A stretch of DNA of 24,134 nt from CAZYEI01 sp964646425. GTDB taxonomy: Bacteria > Bacillota_I > Bacilli_A > RFN20 > JAISJY01. The position numbers were made by a program, and so were the translations under genes. Below are positions 1 to 6,450 of the stretch, piece after piece. The stretch covers positions 1 through 24,134 of the forward strand of contig CAZYEI010000022.1 in the NCBI GenBank assembly GCA_964646425.1. Reading direction: 5' to 3'. The notes below the pieces were generated by a model. It saw only the letters and a list, made by a program, of their open reading frames with translations. It had not been told where the DNA came from and did not search any database. How positions within the stretch are numbered: the first letter of the stretch is position 1; every line of letters begins with the position of its first letter.

Positions 1-628
1 TAGCTTTTACTGATGTTTTTTCTCCATCTTTCAACGGAATACTACCAATAGTAACATCTAAATCTTCTCCTTCAATTACTTTTGCAGCATTTTTTTGTAA
101 TTGCTCTCCTGATAAATGAACTAATAAATCACTAATTCCAACCACTGGATCATTATCATCTTCGCCAATAACAACATCAATTGTAGTGCCATCTTTTTTA
201 ACAACAACGCCATATAATGATAATGGAAGTGTTACCCATTGATATTTTTTTATACCACCATAGTAATGAGTATCAAGTAGCGCAAAACCTTCTCTTTCAT
301 ACAAAGGATTTTGTTTAATATCAAGACGAGGGGAATCGATATGAGCCCCTAGAACTCTTAAACCTTCTTCTATTGATTTTTTACCAATAACATACAAAGC
401 AATATTTTTATTTTTATTAACAAAATAAACTTTATCTCCTGCTTTTAAAGAACCATTAAATTCATCTATATTTTTAAACCCCTTTGCTCTTGCCAAAGCA
501 ATACTCTCTTTAACACATGCTCTTTCAGTTTTACCAATAGTAATAAATTTTTTATAATCATCATTAAAAGACATTAATTCATTCATTTGAACATCTTCAT
601 ACTTTTCCCATGCATTTTTACTATACAT
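1..628 (-). CDS. M18-family zinc aminopeptidase (N-terminal part, cut by window edge)
   Basis: Metallo-aminopeptidase of the M18 (aspartyl aminopeptidase/aminopeptidase I) family, a cytosolic peptidase that removes N-terminal residues. The reading frame is open from an ATG at 628 to the window edge, giving about 209 of an expected roughly 450 residues. The family hallmark GAHIDSPRLD is at about residues 94-103; its His is a zinc ligand. It is followed by YGGIKKYQWVTLPLSLYG, typical of the segment after the first metal ligand. The start is fixed by GGAGGAATAATT just upstream of the ATG, and a good promoter lies at 656-684. The remaining metal ligands lie outside the window, so activity cannot be judged. 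Family assignment is confident; the substrate is not known. Confidence 0.85.
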   Translation of the reverse strand, partial: MYSKNAWEKYEDVQMNELMSFNDDYKKFITIGKTERACVKESIALARAKGFKNIDEFNGSLKAGDKVYFVNKNKNIALYVIGKKSIEEGLRVLGAHIDSPRLDIKQNPLYEREGFALLDTHYYGGIKKYQWVTLPLSLYGVVVKKDGTTIDVVIGEDDNDPVVGISDLLVHLSGEQLQKNAAKVIEGEDLDVTIGSIPLKDGEKTSVKA

Positions 629-655
629 AATTATTCCTCCTTCTAAAACAATTTA

Positions 656-684
656 ATTATAAATTATCTTGTTTATTATTGCAA
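656..684 (-). promoter_or_regulatory. Promoter of the M18 aminopeptidase gene
   Basis: On the minus strand TTGCAA (679-684), a 17-base spacer and TATAAT (656-661) form a near-consensus sigma-A promoter, about 28 bases ahead of the aminopeptidase ATG. Confidence 0.65.
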
Positions 685-692
685 ACAATATG

Positions 693-736
693 AAAAAAAG
701 TCTACATTGAAGTAACTAATTTACTTCAATGTAGAC
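693..736 (-). terminator. Intrinsic terminator after the SHOCT-tail membrane protein
   Basis: Perfect 16-bp inverted repeat (700-715 with 721-736) around a 5-base loop. On the minus strand it is followed by a run of T (complement of 693-699). It starts 5 bases past the stop of the gene ending at 742, so it terminates that transcript and separates it from the aminopeptidase. Confidence 0.85.
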
Positions 737-741
737 CTATT

Positions 742-1377
742 TTATAGTTTATTTAATATTTTGTTAACTGCTTCTTTATATTGTTCTTCACTAATAACTT
801 CTTTATCTTTTAATTCTTTTAATTTTAACAATTGTGATTCAATTGCTTCAACAGAATCATTATTTTCATTAGCATTAACATCAACTATGATTTTTTGTTC
901 AGCATCTAAAACACTTTTTTCAAAATCATCATCAGTTTCTTTATCATCATTTACTATAATTTTTTTATTATGTTTCATACAAATTGAGCCAATTAATAAT
1001 CCACAAGGAATTGCAAACAATATTGCATAAAATAAGCTTGATGATAATTCCATTAACATCAATAAGGACAATAAAACAATCAAAGAAATAGAAACACCCA
1101 TTCTAGATTTAATTTGTCCATTTTTTATTGGTGAAGTGCATAAAATAGCTCCCAAAATAATAATTGCTAAAGCAAAAGCAAGTACAATTACCATTGAAAT
1201 TTTTAAAATAATTTCCAGTCCTTGAAACTCAACACCTAAAATTTCTTCATACACTTCAATACTACTTAATAAAATTAATGAACCGAATGCTAAAATTCCG
1301 CCCATAATTATCGAAATAATAGCTGACGCTAATTCTAACCCTCTTTTTCCTTTATTCATAAAAATCCTCCTATTCAA
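742..1377 (-). CDS. Four-helix membrane protein with SHOCT-like C-terminal tail
   Basis: Function unknown. The 211-residue protein has about four hydrophobic helices in its first 130 residues (about 14-38, 55-80, 95-110, 112-130). An acidic linker (about 140-175) follows, then a C-terminal segment LLKLKELKDKEVISEEQYKE (about 183-202) that matches the short SHOCT oligomerisation motif (a leucine-rich helix, a turn with I-S/T-EEE, a second helix). SHOCT tails are common on small bacterial membrane proteins and mediate self-association; nothing more specific can be read. The ATG at 1377 has a good GGAGG site upstream. The gene lies 34 bases after the DegV stop and ends at a strong terminator. 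Confidence 0.75.
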   Translation of the reverse strand: MNRRIFMNKGKRGLELASAIISIIMGGILAFGSLILLSSIEVYEEILGVEFQGLEIILKISMVIVLAFALAIIILGAILCTSPIKNGQIKSRMGVSISLIVLLSLLMLMELSSSLFYAILFAIPCGLLIGSICMKHNKKIIVNDDKETDDDFEKSVLDAEQKIIVDVNANENNDSVEAIESQLLKLKELKDKEVISEEQYKEAVNKILNKL

Positions 1378-1411
1378 GTTAATTATACAATAAAATACAC
1401 ATTTAATAAAT

Positions 1412-2284
1412 CTATAAATAATTTTTTAATGACTTATTTAGAATTTTAGGGGAAATGATTACACCTATTGTACCAGGACCACAATGTGCACAAACGTTAA
1501 CAGGAATTATTCCTCTAATAACATCTTTATAATTTAAATTATTAACAACAAAATCTTTAATAGCCATTACTACTTGTTCATTAGCATCAAAATCAACAAT
1601 TGATATATCATACTTTTCTGCAGGATAGTCATTTTTTATTCTATCTAATCTTTCAAAAAACGCTCTTTTTATATTTCTTGTCATTGAATCTTTTACTAAT
1701 TCACCATTTTTCAAAATTATAATTGGTTTTAATCCTAATGTATTTCCAATAACTGCTATAGTTGGAGAAATTCTCCCTCCATTTTTCAATGCAATTAAAT
1801 TTTCAGGAATAAAGAATACATAATTATCTTGTTTTCTTTCTTCTACTAACTTAATAATATTATCAAAATCAGTCCCTTTTTTTACTTCTTCATTCACTAA
1901 TATGATATGTGATAACATTAATGATGATACTGAATAAGAGTCAATAATTATTATTTTTCCTTCAAAATATGTTTGTGATACATTTAAAAACAATTGATAC
2001 ATTGAAGATAATTTACTTGAAATAGTAAAATGTATAATCTTATCATATCCTTGATTTAATAGATTTTCAAAGTATTCTACTACTTTTCCAATTGGAGGAG
2101 TTGATGTTTTAATAGATTTATTTTCTCTCATAGCCTTACATAACGAATCTTGATTTATTGTAATACCATCTAAATACTCATTACCATCTATAATAACATT
2201 AAGTGGAAATACACTTATACCATTCTTTTTTAACACATCAGTGTTTATTAGACACGAACTGTCTGTAGAAACTAATACTTTCAT
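1412..2284 (-). CDS. DegV family fatty-acid-binding protein
   Basis: DegV/FakB-type protein of 290 residues, the usual family length. Members bind one fatty acid; FakB proteins present it to the kinase FakA for phosphorylation and use in phospholipid synthesis. Visible hallmarks are the N-terminal VSTDSSC (5-11), the segment IKTSTPPIGKVVEYF (about 58-72, the T-S-x-P lipid-head-group motif), and GGRISPTIAVIGNTLGLKPI (about 169-188). The ATG at 2284 follows TAAGGAGAATAAAAT, and a promoter is visible at 2318-2346. No FakA-like partner lies in the window, so FakB function is inferred from the family only. Confidence 0.9.
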   Translation of the reverse strand: MKVLVSTDSSCLINTDVLKKNGISVFPLNVIIDGNEYLDGITINQDSLCKAMRENKSIKTSTPPIGKVVEYFENLLNQGYDKIIHFTISSKLSSMYQLFLNVSQTYFEGKIIIIDSYSVSSLMLSHIILVNEEVKKGTDFDNIIKLVEERKQDNYVFFIPENLIALKNGGRISPTIAVIGNTLGLKPIIILKNGELVKDSMTRNIKRAFFERLDRIKNDYPAEKYDISIVDFDANEQVVMAIKDFVVNNLNYKDVIRGIIPVNVCAHCGPGTIGVIISPKILNKSLKNYL

Positions 2285-2317
2285 ATTTTATTCTCCTTAT
2301 TGGTTGTTGTAACAAGT

Positions 2318-2346
2318 ATATTACTACAATCTCATTAATTTGGCAA
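2318..2346 (-). promoter_or_regulatory. Promoter of the DegV gene
   Basis: Minus-strand TTGCCA (2341-2346), a 17-base spacer and TAATAT (2318-2323), about 34 bases before the DegV start codon. Confidence 0.55.
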
Positions 2347-2455
2347 TAAAATAAATTTTATTTGCAATTTCTTAAAGGAATATCAACAAAAACAACTATT
2401 AATTAACATTTTTAAATATAGTGTGTTAAAGTTCTTATTTATCTTTATTTATCTA

Positions 2456-2484
2456 TTGACAATTTACTATGACAATGTTATATT
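2456..2484 (+). promoter_or_regulatory. Promoter of the MarR-TauE operon
   Basis: TTGACA (2456-2461), a 17-base spacer and TATATT (2479-2484). The predicted transcription start is near 2491, inside the inverted repeat that follows. Confidence 0.7.
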
Positions 2485-2487
2485 TAG

Positions 2488-2514
2488 TTCAATTTTGAAT
2501 AATACAAAATTGAA
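2488..2514 (+). promoter_or_regulatory. Inverted repeat at the transcription start, probable MarR operator
   Basis: Perfect 10-bp inverted repeat TTCAATTTTG (2488-2497) / CAAAATTGAA (2505-2514) with a 7-base spacer. It lies just after the -10 box and 26 bases before the marR ATG. A dyad in this position is the usual layout of an auto-repressing MarR operator. Operator function is inferred; the symmetry itself is plain. In RNA it could also fold as a hairpin. Confidence 0.6.
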
Positions 2515-2540
2515 TCTTTTTATTTTTAGGAGGCGAAAAA

Positions 2541-2972
2541 ATGAATTATAGTATTGAATTTGCCAAAAAAGCAATGCTTGCCTATTCAGTAATATGTAAA
2601 CCAATTTGTAATGAATTACAAATGTCTCAAACTGCTTTTGACATTCTAATGTTTCTTGCAAATAATCCTAATCACAAAACAGCAAGAGATATTGTTGAGC
2701 TTCGTCATATCAAAGCCAATCTTGTATCAATAAATGTTGAAAAGCTAGTACGTGATGGATATATTGTGCGTAACGAAGTTGCTGGTGATCGTCGAAAAAC
2801 AAGTCTTTCTTACACCAAAAAGGCATTGCCAATCATTGAACGTGGAAAGCAAATACAAAACAATTTTTTTGAAAAACTATTATATAATCTAAGTGAAGAG
2901 ATGCGTGAAACTTTCTTTTCATCTATGAACATTATCGAAAAAAATTTAGATACAATATTAAAGGAGAACTAA
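2541..2972 (+). CDS. MarR-family transcriptional regulator
   Basis: Winged-helix DNA-binding regulator of 143 residues, the normal MarR size. The helix-turn-helix spans about residues 32-68 (TAFDILMFLANNP, then the recognition region HIKANLVSINVEKLVRDGYI). The wing carries the family signature D-R-R-K-T-S-L at about 81-89. Long helices at both ends would form the dimer interface. The ATG follows TAGGAGGCGAAAAA, a near-perfect ribosome site. It is 4 bases from the exporter gene, so the two are co-transcribed, and a dyad over the transcription start suggests it represses its own operon. The ligand is unknown; the exporter partner points to a sulfur- or acid-containing small molecule. Confidence 0.88.
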   Translation: MNYSIEFAKKAMLAYSVICKPICNELQMSQTAFDILMFLANNPNHKTARDIVELRHIKANLVSINVEKLVRDGYIVRNEVAGDRRKTSLSYTKKALPIIERGKQIQNNFFEKLLYNLSEEMRETFFSSMNIIEKNLDTILKEN

Positions 2973-2976
2973 TACA

Positions 2977-3753
2977 ATGGAATTACTTATAACAATTATA
3001 GTGACTTTTTTCGCTGGAATGGGTGCAGGTCTTGGAACAGGCTTTGCTGGAATGAGTGCAGCTGCAGTAATTAGTCCTATGCTAATCACATTTTTAGGAA
3101 TGGATCCTTATATGGCAGTCGGCATAGCTTTAGCATCTGACGTTCTTGCAAGTGCAGCTTCCGCCTATACTTATCATAAAAATAAAAATCTTGATATAAA
3201 AAATGGACTTATAATGATGATAAGTGTACTAGTATTCACTATCGTAGGAAGTTATATTGCTAGTTTACTTCCATCTACCACAATGGGTGGCTTTTCAGTA
3301 TTTATGACATTTATTCTCGGAATAAAATTCATAGTTCGTCCTGTAATGACTACTAAAGAATCTATGCTTAATGTTTCAGCAAAAAAACGTGCAATCCAAT
3401 CTATAATATGCGGAGTGTTTATCGGCTTCATTTGTGGATTCATCGGTGCTGGAGGTGGCATGATGATGCTGCTTATTTTAACTTGCATTCTTGGATATGA
3501 ACTTAAAACTGCAGTTGGAACAAGCGTATTTATCATGACATTCACCGCACTTACCGGATCAATATCACATTTCACTATTGGAGGAATGCCAGATATTACA
3601 GTATTTATCCTTTGTATAGTTTTTACTCTTATTTGGGCACGTATTGCTGCTATTTTTGCCAATAAAGCAGAGCCTAAAACACTGAATCGTGCTACTGGTG
3701 TTGTACTTGTCGTTCTCGGAGTAGTTATAATGGGATTTAATCTTCTAAAATAA
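2977..3753 (+). CDS. TauE/SafE family membrane exporter
   Basis: Polytopic membrane protein of 258 residues of the TauE/SafE (DUF81) family, which moves sulfite, sulfoacetate or related organic anions. It shows the two family half-repeats: an N-terminal one with GMGAGLGTGFAGMSAAAVIS (about 15-34) and a C-terminal one with GFIGAGGGMMMLLIL (about 153-167). There are about eight hydrophobic helices overall. The start has AAGGAG 9 bases upstream, at the end of the MarR gene. Translation is probably coupled, and expression is probably controlled by the MarR protein. The substrate cannot be read from the sequence. Confidence 0.85.
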   Translation: MELLITIIVTFFAGMGAGLGTGFAGMSAAAVISPMLITFLGMDPYMAVGIALASDVLASAASAYTYHKNKNLDIKNGLIMMISVLVFTIVGSYIASLLPSTTMGGFSVFMTFILGIKFIVRPVMTTKESMLNVSAKKRAIQSIICGVFIGFICGFIGAGGGMMMLLILTCILGYELKTAVGTSVFIMTFTALTGSISHFTIGGMPDITVFILCIVFTLIWARIAAIFANKAEPKTLNRATGVVLVVLGVVIMGFNLLK

Positions 3754-3772
3754 AAATCATATAGTTTGCAAT

Positions 3773-3806
3773 CTCCAAATTTATTAATATATTTTGGAGG
3801 TTTTTT
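3773..3806 (+). terminator. Terminator of the MarR-TauE operon
   Basis: CTCCAAA (3773-3779) pairs with TTTGGAG (3793-3799), followed by a run of T (3801-3806), 20 bases after the exporter stop codon. Confidence 0.7.
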
Positions 3807-3926
3807 ATATATTCTAAAATGAACAAATATATTAATAGCGAAAAATGATGTGCTATATAATTTGTTTCTAAAATTATAAACGTCTTTATGAAAAATATAT
3901 ACTTTGGATATATTAAATTATTTCAT
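3807..3926. other. AT-rich intergenic stretch with no recognisable gene
   Basis: Between the exporter terminator and the tRNA-His terminator I see no ORF with a ribosome site, no RNA gene and no clear promoter. Together with the tRNA and its control elements it makes up the 430-base gap 3754-4183. Confidence 0.5.
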
Positions 3927-3961
3927 AAAAAAAATCCCAATACATTTACTATATCAGGATT
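3927..3961 (-). terminator. Terminator of tRNA-His
   Basis: On the minus strand 3961-3933 folds into a 12-pair stem (three G.U pairs) with loop GUAAA, followed by eight T (complement of 3927-3934). It begins 10 bases after the tRNA 3' end. The G.U pairs form only in minus-strand RNA, which fixes the orientation. Confidence 0.8.
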
Positions 3962-3971
3962 CCAATTCAAA

Positions 3972-4049
3972 TGGGGCGGATAAAGGGTTTCGAACCCTCG
4001 AATGTCCGAGTCACAGTCGGATGCGTTAGGCCACTTCGCCATATCCGCC
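3972..4049 (-). tRNA. tRNA-His (GTG)
   Basis: Complete cloverleaf on the minus strand. The acceptor stem GCGGATA pairs with TATCCGC. The encoded extra G at -1 stands opposite discriminator C73, the identity element of histidine tRNA. The anticodon stem TCCGA/TCGGA encloses loop CTGTGAC, so the anticodon is GTG. The T-arm is GAGGG-TTCGAAA-CCCTT, and 3' CCA is encoded (3972-3974). It is a single-gene unit with its own promoter (4082-4110) and terminator (3927-3961). Confidence 0.97.
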
Positions 4050-4081
4050 ATAATATTAATACACTTTTCTAGTGCTATTAT

Positions 4082-4110
4082 ATTTTACACATTTATCAAC
4101 TATTTGTAAA
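4082..4110 (-). promoter_or_regulatory. Promoter of tRNA-His
   Basis: Minus-strand TTTACA (4105-4110), a 17-base spacer and TAAAAT (4082-4087), about 32 bases before the tRNA 5' end. Confidence 0.55.
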
Positions 4111-4139
4111 GTCTTTTTTTAACTTTAGTTTAAAACCAT

Positions 4140-4168
4140 TTGATTGGTCATTAAATAAATAGTATAAT
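4140..4168 (+). promoter_or_regulatory. Promoter of the CDF exporter gene
   Basis: TTGATT (4140-4145), a 17-base spacer and a perfect TATAAT (4163-4168). The start would fall near 4175, leaving a leader of about 9 bases that includes the GGTGAT ribosome site. Confidence 0.65.
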
Positions 4169-4183
4169 TAACACGGTGATAAT

Positions 4184-5374
4184 ATGTTAGTAGAATTTTT
4201 AGCAAAAAAATTTATCAAAAATAGTTCTGATATTAACAATCCTCATGTTAGAGAAAAATATGGAAATCTTGCCGGAATTATCGGAGTTATTTCAAATTTT
4301 ATTTTAGTTATCTTAAAGGTATTTTTAGGAATAATCAGTGGTGCTATTTCTATCATAGCAGATGCAATTAATAACTTAAGTGATATGGCAACTTCAATTG
4401 TAACAATTATAGGTTTTAAATTAGCAGCTAAACCCGCAGATGACGAACATCCTTTCGGGCACGAAAGAATTGAATATATATGTGGATTAATAATTTCCTT
4501 TATTATTTTATTTATTGGATTTGAATTAGGAAAAAGTTCCATTTCCAAAATCATTACACCTGTTCCACTTGATAATTCCTATTTAACACTAACAATTATT
4601 TTATTAATTGTTGCTATAATTATTAAAATTTGGCAAAGTATTGTATATAAAAAAATTGCAAAAAAAATTGATTCACTTGCATTAAAAGCATCTGGTCAAG
4701 ACTCACTAAATGATGTTATTTCTACATCTATTGTCTTAATCGGAATTATTTTATCGCACTTTATTTTCCATTTTAATTTAGATGGCTACTTAGGATTACT
4801 CGTTGCAATATTTATCTTATATTCAGGCATTCAACTAATAAAATCCACTATCGATCCACTAATTGGAAGTGTCCCAGATAAAGAGTTGGTAAAAACAATA
4901 CTTAAAGATATTGAAAAATACGATGGTGTTTTAGGTGTTCATGATATGGTATGTCATATGTATGGTAAAACAAAATGTTTTATGACAATTCATGTGGAAG
5001 TGTCTAGTAAAGAAGATATTTTAATTAGTCATGAATTAATTGATAATATAGAAAAAAATATTAAAGATAAGTATAATGTTGAAATATGTATTCATTTAGA
5101 TCCAATAGAAATTGATAATGAAGAATTAAAAATAGTTAAAGAGGAATTAGAACTAATCATTACTTCTTTAGAGCCAAAACTTAAATTTCATGATTTAAGA
5201 ATGGTTAAAGGATTCTCTCATACAAATCTTATATTTGATGTAGTAGTCCCATACAATTACCCCATATCCTCTCCAAAATTGAAAGAAATAATTGCCAATA
5301 ATATCAAAGAAATACACCCAAATTACCAATGTGTTATTTGTGTTGAAGAATCATATATAGGAGAAATTGATTAA
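4184..5374 (+). CDS. Cation diffusion facilitator (CDF) metal exporter, probably Mn2+
   Basis: Proton-coupled divalent metal exporter in the cytoplasmic membrane, 396 residues. About six helices lie between residues 27 and 225. Transport-site motifs are ADAINNLSDMATS (about 60-72, N-x-x-x-D) in helix 2 and QDSLNDVISTS (about 171-181, D-x-x-x-D) in helix 5, with HPFGHERIEYI (about 87-97) between helices. Zn-type CDFs usually have H/D-x-x-x-D in both helices. The Asn and Asp variants seen here resemble the MneP/MntE manganese group, so Mn2+ is an inference. The cytoplasmic part is longer than usual and holds two ferredoxin-like domains (about 235-310 and 325-392), each with an HD motif near its start (VHDM, FHDL). 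The gene has its own promoter and terminator. Confidence 0.88.
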   Translation: MLVEFLAKKFIKNSSDINNPHVREKYGNLAGIIGVISNFILVILKVFLGIISGAISIIADAINNLSDMATSIVTIIGFKLAAKPADDEHPFGHERIEYICGLIISFIILFIGFELGKSSISKIITPVPLDNSYLTLTIILLIVAIIIKIWQSIVYKKIAKKIDSLALKASGQDSLNDVISTSIVLIGIILSHFIFHFNLDGYLGLLVAIFILYSGIQLIKSTIDPLIGSVPDKELVKTILKDIEKYDGVLGVHDMVCHMYGKTKCFMTIHVEVSSKEDILISHELIDNIEKNIKDKYNVEICIHLDPIEIDNEELKIVKEELELIITSLEPKLKFHDLRMVKGFSHTNLIFDVVVPYNYPISSPKLKEIIANNIKEIHPNYQCVICVEESYIGEID

Positions 5375-5405
5375 AGATTCTATTTTTTTAGAATCTTTTT
5401 TTATT
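5373..5405 (+). terminator. Terminator of the CDF gene
   Basis: AAAGATTCTA (5373-5382) pairs with TAGAATCTTT (5389-5398) around six T, followed by a T-rich tract. The stem begins inside the stop codon. Confidence 0.8.
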
Positions 5406-5447
5406 TTTAGATAAAACTATATATGTTAATAAGGACGTGATTATTAT

Positions 5448-6389
5448 ATGTGCACTTGCATAAATGTCATAGCAAATAATACTTATTTTGGAAGAAATTT
5501 AGATTTAGATTATTCCTTTAATGAAAAAATCATCATCACCCCAAGAAATTATTTAATTAACTTCAAAAAAAGCGACCCAATTATTAATCATTATGCACTA
5601 ATCGGAATTGGAACAGTCATTAATAATTATCCTTTATACGCTGATGCAATCAATGAAAAAGGATTAGCCTTTGCAGGATTAAATTTCCCCCAAAATTGTA
5701 AATATCAAAAATTTTCCAAAAATAAAATAAACATTGCTCCTTTTGAATTACCCTTATATATTTTAAGTCAATGTAAAAATGTAAAGGAAGCAATTAGTTT
5801 ACTTAAAAACATGAATATTATAAATATTCCTTTTTCAAAAGAAGTAGCTTTAACACCACTTCACTTTATGATATCCGATAAAAAAAATAGTATTGTTGTT
5901 GAATCTATCAATAATGAATTTATGATTTATAAAAATGAATTTAATATTTTAACTAATAATCCGCCTTTTCCATTTCATAAAAACAATATTGCTAATTATA
6001 TGCAATTGCATAATGGATTTGCTTTTAATAATATTAATGAAAATATTGATATTCAAAATTATAGTTTTGGTCAAGGTGCGATTGGATTACCTGGAGATTT
6101 TTCTTCTTCTTCACGTTTTATAAAAGTTTTTTTTATTAAAAATTTTATGAAATTAACTAACAATAATGAAAACAATATTAATCAATTTTTTAAATGTTTA
6201 GATAGTGTTTCTATGATTAGAGGATGTGTAAAAACACATTTAGGCTATGAATATACTCGCTATACCTCTTGCTACAATCTTAATCAAAGCATATTATATT
6301 ATAAAACATACGATAATAATTTAATTAAAAAAATCCAACTAAACAAATATAAAATAGATGAAAAATCATTAATCATTATTAATTTATAA
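5448..6389 (+). CDS. bsh: Choloylglycine hydrolase family enzyme (probable bile salt hydrolase)
   Basis: Ntn-hydrolase of 313 residues. The family (bile salt hydrolase, penicillin V acylase) cleaves a C-N amide bond with an N-terminal Cys exposed by removal of Met1. All expected active-site residues are visible: C2 (MCTC), R16 and D19 (FGRNLDL), N79 (AGLNFP), N170 (ILTNNPPFPFH) and R223 (GLPGDFSSSSRF). Segments such as YSFNEKIIITPRNY and YADAINEKGLAFAGLNFP resemble what I recall of clostridial bile salt hydrolases more than penicillin acylases. The loop before GLPGDF (SFGQGAI, 206-212) is about three residues shorter than in the enzymes I recall. There is no signal peptide, so it is cytosolic. 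It sits alone between a terminator and a convergent gene. Bile-salt specificity is inferred; it could be another acylase or an N-acyl homoserine lactone hydrolase. Confidence 0.85.
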   Translation: MCTCINVIANNTYFGRNLDLDYSFNEKIIITPRNYLINFKKSDPIINHYALIGIGTVINNYPLYADAINEKGLAFAGLNFPQNCKYQKFSKNKINIAPFELPLYILSQCKNVKEAISLLKNMNIINIPFSKEVALTPLHFMISDKKNSIVVESINNEFMIYKNEFNILTNNPPFPFHKNNIANYMQLHNGFAFNNINENIDIQNYSFGQGAIGLPGDFSSSSRFIKVFFIKNFMKLTNNNENNINQFFKCLDSVSMIRGCVKTHLGYEYTRYTSCYNLNQSILYYKTYDNNLIKKIQLNKYKIDEKSLIIINL

Positions 6390-6450
6390 TTACTATTTTT
6401 TATGATAGCTTATATCTAAGTATCCTATTTTTACTTCTTTTATTAATATT

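Noticed and set aside
3252..3662. 136-residue minus-strand frame inside the TauE/SafE gene
   Set aside because: Antisense shadow of a clear membrane protein gene.
6404..6424. Imperfect hairpin between the convergent bsh-like and lipoprotein genes
   Set aside because: The stem is short and bulged and the T run is weak; not a convincing terminator.
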